From a virus: a DNA stretch of 64,000 nt. Below, one piece after another: positions 8,450 through 16,952 of this stretch. The DNA is taken from IMG/VR virus record IMGVR_UViG_3300034198_017445, positions 1-64,000 of that record; one strand, 5' to 3'. Made by a program: the position numbers and the translations under genes. The notes under the pieces were generated by a model. That model saw only the letters and a list, made by a program, of their open reading frames with translations. It was not told where the DNA came from and searched no databases. Numbering within the stretch: position 1 is the stretch's first letter; every line of letters starts with the position of its first letter.

Positions 8450-10270
8450 ATGAGTTACGTTATCCCTCAACCGTATGATTCCGATTTGACGCTAATCGCT
8501 GAGCAAACAAACACGGCGTATGGTCTATCGTTTTTGGTGCTCGCAGATGCATTGGCGGCGCGTGCTCTGATCGGAGTTTCTAACGGCCTGAATGCTGATA
8601 TGACTCGGACATCGACTTCGAGTAATTACATCGGGATAGGGCAAAAGGTTTTTACATTTGCCGCATCCTCCAATCTCGGATGGGCTTTAGGTCAAAGAAT
8701 TCGAGCGACTGCTCTGCCATCTTTTGAATGGATGGAAGGGCAGATAGACGCGGTCACTTCTACTTCCGTTTCCTTTTTTGTTGTCGATGGCTACTTTGGA
8801 AGTGGCACCAAAACAAGCTGGACGTTGTCAATCTCTGGCGAGCCTGGGATGAATGGCAACGATGGGCTGGACGGAAGCGTTGGTCCTGCAGGAACAATCT
8901 CGATTGGAACGGTAACCACTGGCGCGCCTGGATCATCAGCGTCTGTGATCAATGTTGGGACGGCATCGGCTGCTGTTCTTAACATCACTATCCCTCGGGG
9001 CGATACTGGGGCAAGCGGTTCTGGTTCCGGTGACGTATCGAAGTCGGGCACTCCGTCTACTGGTCAGGCTGCGGAGTGGAACGGCGCTTCGACGATCATC
9101 GGCGTGGCTGTTGTTGGGACCGGTTCCTACGTCAAGGCGACGAGCCCCACGTTGGTCACTCCTGTTCTGGGAGTGGCATCGGCGACCACAGTCAACAAGG
9201 TTGCAATCACCGCGCCTGCAACTGGTGCAACGCTCACGATCCAAGATGGGTTCACGCTTACAGTATCCGGCAACTCAACGCTAAGTGGGACAAATAGCGG
9301 CGATGAAACTGGCGCGTCGATTCGATCAAAGCTGGGCATCTCAACGCTTTCAGGTTCGAACACGGGCGACCAAGATCTATCGGCTTATGCGACGATCGCA
9401 TTCGTAAATTCTGCGGTCACTGGTCTGCTTGATCTCAAGACAACGCTGGATTGTTCTTCAAATCCCAACTACCCAGCGGCGTCGAAAGGCGATTGCTATC
9501 CGGTAACCGTAGCTGGAAAGATCGGCGGCGCTTCAGGAGTATCCGTCGAAGTAGGCGACATGATCGCTTGCTTGGTCGATAATGCGGGTGGTACTCAGGC
9601 TGCGGTTGGATCGTCGTGGTTTATCCTTGAGCACAATCTTGTTGGCGCTGTCATCGTAGGCGGTGCTCTTGGAACTCCATCAAGCGGAAACTTAATCAAC
9701 TGCACGTTTCCGACGCTCAATCAAAGCACGACCGGAAATGCTGCGACGGCTACCGCGCTGCAAACTGCGAGGACGATCAACGGCGTTGCGTTCGATGGAA
9801 CGGCAAACATCACCATCGGATGCGCCCTGGGCAATGTAACGGGCTTTGGTACTGGTGTGGCGGCGGCGCTTGCGTTAGCTACCAATGGGGCTGGTGGTGT
9901 TTTGGTTTTGGCTTCAGGTGGTCTTTTGTCATTGCCTGGAACCCTTCGGATGCCAGTCGAGACGCTGACTTACGGCGCGAGCATCGCGGTCGATATCTCG
10001 GTGAGTAACAAGAAAAAAGTTACGTTAACTGGAAGCCCGACGTTCTCTGCGCCGATTGGAACTCCAGCCGACATGGACCAGTTAATTTTTCGCATCACGC
10101 AAGGCGGAACTGGATCATACACTCCTGGCTGGGGTTCGATCTATAAGTTTCGCGGTCTGCTCGCTTCAATCACTTGGTCGACTGCGGTTGGAGCCAAAGA
10201 CTACATCACGTTCGTTTACGATTCATCCGTTCCAGAATGGGATTGCGTGGCATTCTCGAAGGGTAGTTGA
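8450..10270 (+). CDS. Tail fibre-like protein with collagen-like segment
   Basis: 606 residues with a GGAGGTGGTGACGC leader before the ATG. Residues about 130-148 are Gly-X-Y repeats (GEPGMNGNDG and onward), followed by long Ser/Gly/Thr-rich repeats with recurring SGTNSGDE and SGSNTGDQ units, then a compact C-terminal beta region. Collagen-like linkers and GTNSGD-type repeats are typical of phage fibres and appendages that contact the host. It is placed among head and connector genes, so it could be a head fibre rather than a tail fibre. Host binding is inferred. Confidence 0.65.
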   Translation: MSYVIPQPYDSDLTLIAEQTNTAYGLSFLVLADALAARALIGVSNGLNADMTRTSTSSNYIGIGQKVFTFAASSNLGWALGQRIRATALPSFEWMEGQIDAVTSTSVSFFVVDGYFGSGTKTSWTLSISGEPGMNGNDGLDGSVGPAGTISIGTVTTGAPGSSASVINVGTASAAVLNITIPRGDTGASGSGSGDVSKSGTPSTGQAAEWNGASTIIGVAVVGTGSYVKATSPTLVTPVLGVASATTVNKVAITAPATGATLTIQDGFTLTVSGNSTLSGTNSGDETGASIRSKLGISTLSGSNTGDQDLSAYATIAFVNSAVTGLLDLKTTLDCSSNPNYPAASKGDCYPVTVAGKIGGASGVSVEVGDMIACLVDNAGGTQAAVGSSWFILEHNLVGAVIVGGALGTPSSGNLINCTFPTLNQSTTGNAATATALQTARTINGVAFDGTANITIGCALGNVTGFGTGVAAALALATNGAGGVLVLASGGLLSLPGTLRMPVETLTYGASIAVDISVSNKKKVTLTGSPTFSAPIGTPADMDQLIFRITQGGTGSYTPGWGSIYKFRGLLASITWSTAVGAKDYITFVYDSSVPEWDCVAFSKGS

Positions 10271-10272
10271 TT

Positions 10273-10731
10273 ATGACTCCACAAGAACTGAAGGCATTGA
10301 TACTCAGCGACGAACAAGCAACTTCGTTGTTCAACCAGGGAAAAGACTGGGAGTGCTCGCTTCGCTGTATGGATATCGCGCCAAAGGTTCGCAAGAAATT
10401 GCAGCTAACTAGAATCGGTCTGCTCAAACTTTTTTCGGATGCAAATGGATTGCCGGGCGCAATTGTCGCCAACGCGATTTTGGATTCTATTGTCGCTATC
10501 AGCGCGCAGAATTCATTGGTTGCCAAGGTGTATGACTTTACTGGTCCAAGCACCAATCCAGACTCAATTTTCGATTGGGCTGACGGGCCATCATTGGCAA
10601 TCCTAATGGCACCAATTGATTCTGGTGGCTGTGGGTTTACGGAAGAACAATTAGCGCCGTTGCTGAGTGCTGCTTTCGAACGCCCTCACATATCTGATCT
10701 TGAAATTGAATTCGTTAGGAATCGCATCTAA
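10273..10731 (+). CDS. Hypothetical protein downstream of fibre
   Basis: 152 residues from the ATG at 10273, three bases after the fibre stop. Mixed alpha/beta, no membrane segment, no recognised motif. It overlaps the next ATG by one base. It may be a fibre assembly factor by position; this is a guess. Confidence 0.55.
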   Translation: MTPQELKALILSDEQATSLFNQGKDWECSLRCMDIAPKVRKKLQLTRIGLLKLFSDANGLPGAIVANAILDSIVAISAQNSLVAKVYDFTGPSTNPDSIFDWADGPSLAILMAPIDSGGCGFTEEQLAPLLSAAFERPHISDLEIEFVRNRI

Positions 10732-11321
10732 TGCCGGACATTCTCAAGAAAACACCAACGTACACTCAAGTCGAAGCTCCTGTTTCGTTGACTGCTAACA
10801 CCCTCGGATCGCTTCGGACTTTGGATTTGCGCACCAAGCAAGGAGCACTGATTGGTATTCGGTTCGGCAGGTCCGTCGCTACAGTGTTGAATAGACCTGC
10901 CTATGTTTCAATCCGGCGCACTGACGGGAATACACTTTGCATTCCGTCAACAATATTTGACTTCGTGTCGCAAGTAAACGCATGTACTGCAACGACGCTT
11001 TCGAGCAGCGCATCGGCTGGAGATACTCAAGTTGTCGTTGTCAGTGGAACAGGGCTTGCGATCGGTGATGTGATTTGCTTCGCCGTAGCTGGAAGATTTG
11101 AAATAGCGAGGATCTTCAACATTGTCACTTCCACGACACTTGTGCTTGAAAGACCATTGCTCGCGGCGCATACAAGTGGCGATGCGGTTACGAACTGGGC
11201 TGAAGCGGCATGGATATTTTTGCCCGGATGGGAGCACTACGAAATTCGTTGCTGCAACGCAAGCAACCAAACAGTTCTTTTTGCGATCGATGCGGTGATT
11301 GATGAGGGCGAATCCTACTGA
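10731..11321 (+). CDS. Hypothetical beta-rich structural protein
   Basis: 196 residues. A central region with SSSASAGDTQVVVVSGTGLAIGD is typical of small beta domains that recur in phage baseplate and fibre proteins. It shares one base with both neighbours, so it belongs to the same operon. Function not recognised. Confidence 0.55.
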   Translation: MPDILKKTPTYTQVEAPVSLTANTLGSLRTLDLRTKQGALIGIRFGRSVATVLNRPAYVSIRRTDGNTLCIPSTIFDFVSQVNACTATTLSSSASAGDTQVVVVSGTGLAIGDVICFAVAGRFEIARIFNIVTSTTLVLERPLLAAHTSGDAVTNWAEAAWIFLPGWEHYEIRCCNASNQTVLFAIDAVIDEGESY

Positions 11322-12142
11322 TGAGCCGTCAAGGGGTTGTGCAATTCGAGAATCCTGTAAGTAGGCATCCACTGAATGTTGGGCTTCGGGCGTGGTATTA
11401 CATGCCTGACTCTAGGTTTGCAACTCAGGGTAGAATTTTCAACTTGGTAAATCGACGATTCAATCCTGGAACGGTATCTGGGACCTTCGGCTTCGGCGCG
11501 ACGCCGCGAAACTCCATTGCGTTCCGACAGCTCTCGCCTGTGTCGTTCGTCACCGTGCCGGACGGCCTGATCCCAGGGGCTGCCGCTGGAACCAGTGGCA
11601 CCGTATGCGGGTGGGTTAGAGCGACCGGCCTATGGTCGAGATTCCGCAACGTGTGGCTGTGGAACTCAAGAAATGTCGACGTGAGCATGAACGGAGGGCA
11701 GATTGGAGGAGCCGGGGCGCAGCCGTCCGCGTTCATTTTCTCCGCTACGAGGGTGACTGGCACACTGACCACGGACGCACGCTGGGTATGGCTTGCGGCG
11801 ACTCTTCGCTACAACGGCACGTTGAATGTGTACGTCAACGGCGTATCGATTGGATCCAGTGCCGTCGGAACCCATCAAACGCAAGTCGGATTCACTGCGA
11901 GGATTTGGGCGTACAGCGATCCAGTTGCGAATCAAGCTGACTGGCTTGGACCGTACGAATTCGACTACACGCGAGTCTATGACCGGGATTTGAGTGCGGA
12001 AGAAATTAGGTTTTTGTATATGGAGTCGCTTGACGGAAACCAGAATACATTAAATCTGGAGCGTCAGCGCCGATATGGGTTCGCTTCTACTCCAAGCGGA
12101 TCGCTTTTGCAATCTAGCTATTTCATGGCATTTCCAGGATAA
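11321..12142 (+). CDS. LamG / concanavalin-like domain protein
   Basis: 273 residues. The middle contains the signature of the laminin-G/concanavalin fold: WVWLAATLRYNGTLNVYVNGVSIG, and a C-terminal FDYTRVYDRDLSAEEIRFLY, which closes many LamG_3-type domains. These bind carbohydrate or act as adhesion modules in fibres. Three fibre-like genes precede it. The ligand cannot be told from sequence. Confidence 0.75.
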   Translation: MSRQGVVQFENPVSRHPLNVGLRAWYYMPDSRFATQGRIFNLVNRRFNPGTVSGTFGFGATPRNSIAFRQLSPVSFVTVPDGLIPGAAAGTSGTVCGWVRATGLWSRFRNVWLWNSRNVDVSMNGGQIGGAGAQPSAFIFSATRVTGTLTTDARWVWLAATLRYNGTLNVYVNGVSIGSSAVGTHQTQVGFTARIWAYSDPVANQADWLGPYEFDYTRVYDRDLSAEEIRFLYMESLDGNQNTLNLERQRRYGFASTPSGSLLQSSYFMAFPG

Positions 12143-12145
12143 ATC

Positions 12146-12688
12146 ATGCTCGTTTCGTGGGTTGGTTTCGTCATCCTGTCTTGGCTTGCTGCTGACTTTG
12201 TCTCTGGGTTTTTTCATTGGCTGGAGGATAGGTACTTTGACAAAGATTGGCCGATTGTCGGAAAGTACATCGCAACTCCAAATCAAGAGCATCATGCGCG
12301 ACCGCAGGCGTTTCTAAGTGGTTCTTACTGGTATCGAAATTGGACGACGATTGTTCCTGCCCTGGCGGGACTTGCGGTCTGCTTGCTGGTTCCATCGTTG
12401 CATTGCGGTTGGTTGACGTGCTTGTTTTTGACTCAAGCAAACGAACTGCATGCCTGGAGCCATCAGCACGGGCACCTTACAAAGCCCATTGTGCTGATCC
12501 AAGAGACGGGCGTTGTGCAGTCGTGTCGTCATCATGCCGAGCACCACCGAAGCCCACATGAGGTGCGCTATTGCGTAATGTCAAACTGGTTGAATCCGTT
12601 TCTGGACTGCGTTGGTTTTTGGTATGCTTGCGAGCGTGTTCTTGCTTGTGTCGGTATTCGCGTCAGGGAGATAAATCATGCCTCTTGA
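12146..12688 (+). CDS. Kua/CarF/TMEM189-type lipid desaturase (plasmanylethanolamine desaturase-like)
   Basis: 180 residues with two or three hydrophobic spans and the His pattern of the Lipid_desat family: DFVSGFFHWLEDRYF near the N-terminus, then NQEHHARP, NELHAWSHQ, and RHHAEHHRSP followed by YCVMSNWLNPFLD. In this family (animal TMEM189/PEDS1, myxobacterial CarF, plant FAD4) the His residues bind two irons and desaturate a membrane lipid; PEDS1 and CarF make the vinyl-ether bond of plasmalogens. Here it is a likely membrane enzyme acquired by the phage, wedged between structural genes and sharing 11 bases with the next. Substrate in this host is unknown. Confidence 0.85.
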   Translation: MLVSWVGFVILSWLAADFVSGFFHWLEDRYFDKDWPIVGKYIATPNQEHHARPQAFLSGSYWYRNWTTIVPALAGLAVCLLVPSLHCGWLTCLFLTQANELHAWSHQHGHLTKPIVLIQETGVVQSCRHHAEHHRSPHEVRYCVMSNWLNPFLDCVGFWYACERVLACVGIRVREINHAS

Positions 12689-13025
12689 AATCACGTTAGT
12701 TCCGGACGCGTCACCAACTCTGCGAGCGTACAAACGATCGGACGGTGTCGCGCAGGGCACTCCGATCTCGGGCACGGCGGTCGGTTCTCGATCGGCGCTT
12801 TACGAGTTCGACTTGTCGTCGCTTCCGAACGGCGACTACTGTTGTGATATTTCTAGCCCACTTGCGCGTCTTTATGTTCGCAAGACAGGGTCGGTTATTG
12901 TTGATGCGGGATCCTGGGTCGACTTAGATGCCGTCACTCGCGTCGCTACGCTTCCCGCCTATGGCGAGTCGCAAGAGTGGGACAGCGGAACGAATCAATT
13001 AAACGTCACGATCACGAAGAACTAA
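12678..13025 (+). CDS. Hypothetical beta-rich structural protein
   Basis: 115 residues, all-beta character with YEFDLSSLPNGDY and a C-terminal LNVTITKN typical of Ig-like or fibre domains. Starts inside the end of the desaturase gene with GGGAGATAAATC before the ATG. Probably a virion component. No family recognised. Confidence 0.55.
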   Translation: MPLEITLVPDASPTLRAYKRSDGVAQGTPISGTAVGSRSALYEFDLSSLPNGDYCCDISSPLARLYVRKTGSVIVDAGSWVDLDAVTRVATLPAYGESQEWDSGTNQLNVTITKN

Positions 13026-13026
13026 C

Positions 13027-13476
13027 ATGGCACTTGTAACTACGTTCTGCGAATTCTTCGGCTGCGGTAGCGGTGGTGGGAACCCTTCGATCACTGGTTC
13101 GGTCGTCAATCTTTTGTCGGTCGATTACGAGGATGACTGGATCTACCTTGAGGGAATCGAAGACGTTGGTTTTGTTCTTGGACCGCAGCGAGATGCGACC
13201 GGCTTGACTGCTCCTACCAGCGGTGTCAAGGCAAAGCGTGCGAGCATGACCCACAACGAGGTCGTGGTTGCGGCTGCTACGATCGGCTACGAAGCGAACG
13301 ATTGCGTGTTTGTGGTTTGGGCTCAAACTCTGACCAGCAGCGGCACACCGTTCGATCCAAGGCCAGGGGATACAATTCGGGCGTTCGACTATGACTGGAT
13401 CATCAAGTCTGCAAAAAGGAACGTCGACTTTTCTCAGTATCGGTGCGTCGTTAAGCGATCGGCAAAGCAAGCATGA
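13027..13476 (+). CDS. Probable head-tail connector protein
   Basis: 149 residues, begins one base after the preceding stop and overlaps the next gene by four bases. A domain with DTIRAFDYDWIIKSAKRNVDF resembles the small barrel-like proteins that close the head or join the tail, and the next gene is a virion morphogenesis protein, so a connector role is reasonable. Not diagnostic. Confidence 0.55.
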   Translation: MALVTTFCEFFGCGSGGGNPSITGSVVNLLSVDYEDDWIYLEGIEDVGFVLGPQRDATGLTAPTSGVKAKRASMTHNEVVVAAATIGYEANDCVFVVWAQTLTSSGTPFDPRPGDTIRAFDYDWIIKSAKRNVDFSQYRCVVKRSAKQA

Positions 13477-13919
13477 TCCCTCGTGAGTTCATGGCTTCCG
13501 ATGCTTTGGATGTGATGACTTCGTTCGCGGATGACTTTGAGAGCGTGTCCGTTCGGGATGCGTTCGAAGCAATCAAACCAGACGTTCGCGAGGCGTTTGC
13601 TTCTAACTTTGCAAACACTCGTGCACCGTATGGAACGTGGCCCCCCCATTCACCGTACACGGTTGCAAGGTATGGACCGCACCCACTGTTGATTCTGTCC
13701 GGCGCGATGCTCGCAAGCGTGACCACAAGCGGTGCTTCGGAGTCGATCGAGGAGACTGGCGATCGGTATATGGTGCTCGGGACTGGGTTTTTCTATGCTC
13801 CCTACCAGCAGTTTGGAACCAGGAAGATCCCACCCAGGCCGTTTTTGTGGCTGACTGGTGATGCTGCTGATCAGATTTCCGAGAAATTCCTTGATGCATG
13901 CTGGACTATTTTGGTCTGA
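13473..13919 (+). CDS. Phage virion morphogenesis protein (tail completion, HK97 gp10 / Mu gpG type)
   Basis: 148 residues. The C-terminal half carries the family pattern: ILSGAMLASV, then a small domain, then FYAPYQQFGTRKIPPRPFLWLT, which is close to the usual YA.yhQfGT..ipaRPFl. Such proteins attach or complete the tail at the head-tail interface. Overlaps the previous gene by four bases. Confidence 0.8.
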   Translation: MIPREFMASDALDVMTSFADDFESVSVRDAFEAIKPDVREAFASNFANTRAPYGTWPPHSPYTVARYGPHPLLILSGAMLASVTTSGASESIEETGDRYMVLGTGFFYAPYQQFGTRKIPPRPFLWLTGDAADQISEKFLDACWTILV

Positions 13920-13935
13920 GAACGGCTATGTAATT

Positions 13936-14871
13936 ATGGAAAAGTCGAAGCGGCAAATAGGGAGCGTGGTTGGGTTGGCGATCGGTGATGCGATTGGCGC
14001 TCCGTGGGAGTTCACGCGTGGTCCGAATGTGGTAAATGGATACGAGTCCGGTGGTCCCTGGGATCTTGAGAAAGGGCAGTGGACGGACGACACGTCGATG
14101 GCGCTGTGCTTGGCTGATTCGATTATCGAGTCGGGGTGGTCGCTTCGTGATCAGCTTGATCGGTATGTTCGCTGGCACCGCGATGGGTATATGTCTAGCA
14201 CTGGTTCGTGCTTTGATATTGGCGTGACGACATGCCGGTCGCTGAGTGCTTACCAGAAGACTGGATTCACGATTGCCCCCCATGACGATCGAAGTCGTGG
14301 CAACGGTTCGATAATGCGTCTTGCTCCTGCAGCGGTTTATGCTTCTCGTATTTTTGACGTTTGCGGCATGCGCGGCGCTTTGGCTTTTGCGAATCTTTGC
14401 GGGACGTCGTCGCTGACAACTCACTCGCATCGGGAGTGCGTCGACTGCTGTGCATTTCTCGGGCTCGTGCTTGGGTTTCTTTACGAGTCGATGAGCCTGG
14501 AGGAGTGCTTCAAGCAGGACGCTTGGCATGCGATTCAAATGCTTGAGAGTTTCCCGGAGATCGGGTACGAGGTTTTTGAGTCGTCAAAGAAGCCTGTTCC
14601 GTTCGGCGTCAGGGGGCGTGCGATCGATACGTTGATTGCTGCTATTCATTGCGTTGCTACGACGAGCACGTTTTGCGAGGCTGTCTGCAAGGCTGCGGCG
14701 CTTGGTGGGGACACGGATTCGGTTGGTGCTGTCGCTGGTCAGATCGCTGGGGCACTGTACGGTATCGACGGCATTGACCATGATTTGATCGGGGGGCTGT
14801 TCTGGTCTGACAAAATCACGGCAATGGCAACGGAACTATCGGAGTGGGTAGAAAAGCCAAGAAAAAAATAA
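13936..14871 (+). CDS. ADP-ribosylglycohydrolase (DraG/ARH family)
   Basis: 311 residues from the ATG at 13936; an in-frame ATG at 13858 lies inside the previous gene. Family signatures are plain: GLAIGDAIGAPWEF near the start, GQWTDDTSMALCLADSI (metal-binding Asp residues), RGNGSIMRLAP, and ALGGDTDSVGAVAGQIAGALYG near the C-terminus with the second metal-binding DTDS. These enzymes remove ADP-ribose from proteins, nucleic acids or small adducts using two Mg or Mn ions. It is an insertion among connector genes, so it probably reverses host or phage ADP-ribosylation, for example as an anti-defence factor. That role is inferred. Confidence 0.92.
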   Translation: MEKSKRQIGSVVGLAIGDAIGAPWEFTRGPNVVNGYESGGPWDLEKGQWTDDTSMALCLADSIIESGWSLRDQLDRYVRWHRDGYMSSTGSCFDIGVTTCRSLSAYQKTGFTIAPHDDRSRGNGSIMRLAPAAVYASRIFDVCGMRGALAFANLCGTSSLTTHSHRECVDCCAFLGLVLGFLYESMSLEECFKQDAWHAIQMLESFPEIGYEVFESSKKPVPFGVRGRAIDTLIAAIHCVATTSTFCEAVCKAAALGGDTDSVGAVAGQIAGALYGIDGIDHDLIGGLFWSDKITAMATELSEWVEKPRKK

Positions 14872-15143
14872 GACTTGCGCCAAAGAGACGCGTTGCAAAA
14901 CCGGAGTGCATTCCGGACTGTATCGATGACGACGTTGTGGTGTATGCTGGCGTGCCGAGCAAGCCTACGGACGCATTGCCTGGAACGGCGGAAAAGAAAA
15001 GAGTGCTTGCTGAACGGTTTTCTCGTGGGGAAGATTTGTTTCATCCAGACGATCCTTCTGAAATCATCAACATGATGGAGATGCACTATGGCTTTGTTCT
15101 CTCGGGCGATAACGATCGGCAATGCGATCGTGACGATTCTTAA
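14844..15143 (+). CDS. Hypothetical basic protein
   Basis: 99 residues from a GTG start with a CGGAG site. It overlaps the glycohydrolase end by 28 bases and the next gene by 56 bases. Lys/Arg-rich first 17 residues, then an acidic helical region (RFSRGEDLFHPDD). The long overlaps lower confidence, although amino-acid composition is protein-like. Confidence 0.45.
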   Translation: MGRKAKKKIRLAPKRRVAKPECIPDCIDDDVVVYAGVPSKPTDALPGTAEKKRVLAERFSRGEDLFHPDDPSEIINMMEMHYGFVLSGDNDRQCDRDDS

Positions 15144-15597
15144 TGCCGATCCTGATCTTGCTACCTACGATTTTGTTTTTCAAAAAAAGCCGTACAACCG
15201 AACGAATCCAGACTTGGACTTCGGTGTTGTTTCGCTTCCGCAGGTCATGGTTCGCGACTTCGAAAACGAGGAAGAGGAGATTTCGTTTCAGTTTAAGGTG
15301 TCGATCTCGCGCCCTGCAGACGGCGATTTGACTTCTGGAATAGAGGACCAATGCGGCGCGATTGAACGTGTCGCAGATTTGTTTCGAAATCGGGCTGGTC
15401 GGTATCTTCCGACTGCCCTAAAGGTGACCGCACAGAACGCGATGAATGCGGCAACTACAAGCGGTTACATTGCTTCGACGGCGATCGAAAAGACCACGTC
15501 TCAAATCACGGGCATGTTCGTGGACGGCGCGTTCGAAGCGGGTTATGATTCATCGTCGTGCGTCGTGACTGTTATTTGCCGTGCTACCAGGATCTAA
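15088..15597 (+). CDS. Putative tail terminator / connector protein
   Basis: 169 residues. The order virion morphogenesis protein, this gene, then tail tube is the usual order for tail terminators. Beginning with an amphipathic helix (ITIGNAIVTILNADP), strands, and a C-terminal beta pair fits the tail terminator fold but is not unique to it. A GGAG site precedes the ATG. Confidence 0.5.
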   Translation: MALFSRAITIGNAIVTILNADPDLATYDFVFQKKPYNRTNPDLDFGVVSLPQVMVRDFENEEEEISFQFKVSISRPADGDLTSGIEDQCGAIERVADLFRNRAGRYLPTALKVTAQNAMNAATTSGYIASTAIEKTTSQITGMFVDGAFEAGYDSSSCVVTVICRATRI

Positions 15598-15600
15598 AAA

Positions 15601-15915
15601 ATGAGCACTGATGATGTTTCGCTTGATGTAATTCCTGCTCTCTCCGTGCCTGACGAATCGGGAAGTGTAAAAATTGACACTTCGTTAAGTCCTGATGTGG
15701 TCGTGAGTTCGGACGATGCGAAAGCCGTAGTCGATGGATACTGGGTATGCGATGGAAAGTGGGTCATGGCTCCTACGGACCACGAGGCTTCGGTGATCTA
15801 TGTCGGTTTTTTTCGTGCTGAGCCTGCTTGCGTTGTTCCAGCGACTTCGTACCCGGAAAAAGGGGAACACGTCTATTTGATTCGCGACGGTCAGCCTGTC
15901 GACGAACTGGCGTAG
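15601..15915 (+). CDS. Hypothetical protein before tail tube
   Basis: 104 residues, acidic N-terminus (SLDVIPALSVPDES), later a compact region with WVCDGKWVMAP. Starts three bases after the preceding stop. It contains an operator-like 22-bp palindrome at 15662 within its coding sequence. Not recognised. Confidence 0.5.
   Translation: MSTDDVSLDVIPALSVPDESGSVKIDTSLSPDVVVSSDDAKAVVDGYWVCDGKWVMAPTDHEASVIYVGFFRAEPACVVPATSYPEKGEHVYLIRDGQPVDELA
15662..15683. promoter_or_regulatory. 22-bp operator-like palindrome, copy 1 (one mismatch)
   Basis: GAAGTGTAAA, two A, then TTGACACTTC. Two other copies at 30740 and 53382 are perfect 10+2+10 palindromes. This one lies inside a coding region and has one arm mismatch, so it may be a weaker site or a chance relic. 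Confidence 0.45.
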
Positions 15916-15938
15916 TGTGCGCATGGGTTGGGTATCAT
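15916..15938 (+). promoter_or_regulatory. Late promoter motif, copy 3 (TGTGCGCA-N9-TATCAT)
   Basis: The same octamer and 9-base gap as the other copies, 23 bases before the tail tube ATG. It begins exactly at the stop codon of the preceding gene and would give the abundant tube protein its own promoter. Confidence 0.65.
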
Positions 15939-15960
15939 TCCCTTTGGAGGATTGTTACCT

Positions 15961-16902
15961 ATGAGTCAAAGTGCAGCAGCTAGGTTGATGCTAGCCGACG
16001 ATGCGGCTATCACGACGAATCCGATCGCGGTCGCGTTTTCGGATTGTTCGTTGGCAGGTCCACAAACGATCGCGACGCACATGGGGCACCGTGGAACGCG
16101 GCAGCGTGCTTCGTGCCGTTCTCGTGTCGTCTCATCCAAGTCGCAAGGAAACATCACAGGAAATTTTTCGGTCACTGAGATCGACTGGTTTTTGAACCGC
16201 GCTCTCGGTGGTGCTACGCTCGGTGCGAACGGAACGCTTGCGGCTTCTGGAAATTCGACTATTTATCCAGGCGAGTCCCTGCTTCCGATCTATGCGCTGG
16301 TCGACAAGGTCGCTGCAATCTACCTGTACAACAAACTTCGCATTGCCAGCTTTGAGGTTGGTGGTCAGGAAACTCAGTATCTGAACTGGTCGATTGCTAC
16401 GGCTGGTGAACTTGAGACGGTCTATGGTTCGGCGTGGCCATCGACACCTGCTTACGAGTGCGGGACTTCGTTCCTGTTCTCGGATTGCACTCTGACTTAC
16501 AGCGGGACTGCATACAAAATGCAATCGTTCCGGTTGTCTGTCAGCAATGCTCTTGATGCTCAGCAGTACGAAAACTCGATCACTCCGTCGAGGTTTGAAA
16601 CTCCTGACTTGCAGGTCGGACTGTCTGTCCAGTGTGCGTTGCGATCGGATACGATCGCGCTGTACAACGCTGCGCTCGCTGGTGCGGCTGCGAAACTTTC
16701 AATCAGCAACGGATCGACTTCTGGTTGCGTTACCTATGATTTTAATTTTGGAAACCTGAAGTATCGTCAGGGGGCTCCGACCATTCCTCCCCAGGGACGG
16801 ATCAACATGCCATTGCAGTTTGAGGCGTTCCGTTCGGCTGCTGTTTCCAGCTTTGTGATCGGTGACAATCAAATTCACGTCGCGAAGACTGTTACGCCAT
16901 AG
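15961..16902 (+). CDS. Major tail tube protein (putative)
   Basis: 313 residues from the ATG at 15961, with TTTGGAGG eight bases upstream; an in-frame ATG at 15928 overlaps the promoter. Beta-rich, Ser/Ala/Gly-rich, no membrane segment. Position (own late promoter, directly before two overlapping chaperone ORFs and the tape measure) is the classic tube position. Motifs are not diagnostic, but the neighbourhood is strong. It would polymerise around the tape measure. Confidence 0.7.
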   Translation: MSQSAAARLMLADDAAITTNPIAVAFSDCSLAGPQTIATHMGHRGTRQRASCRSRVVSSKSQGNITGNFSVTEIDWFLNRALGGATLGANGTLAASGNSTIYPGESLLPIYALVDKVAAIYLYNKLRIASFEVGGQETQYLNWSIATAGELETVYGSAWPSTPAYECGTSFLFSDCTLTYSGTAYKMQSFRLSVSNALDAQQYENSITPSRFETPDLQVGLSVQCALRSDTIALYNAALAGAAAKLSISNGSTSGCVTYDFNFGNLKYRQGAPTIPPQGRINMPLQFEAFRSAAVSSFVIGDNQIHVAKTVTP

Positions 16903-16952
16903 TCGCTGTTTGCTACAATCGGCGTTTTCTGATTCTCTAAAACGAGGCCGAT

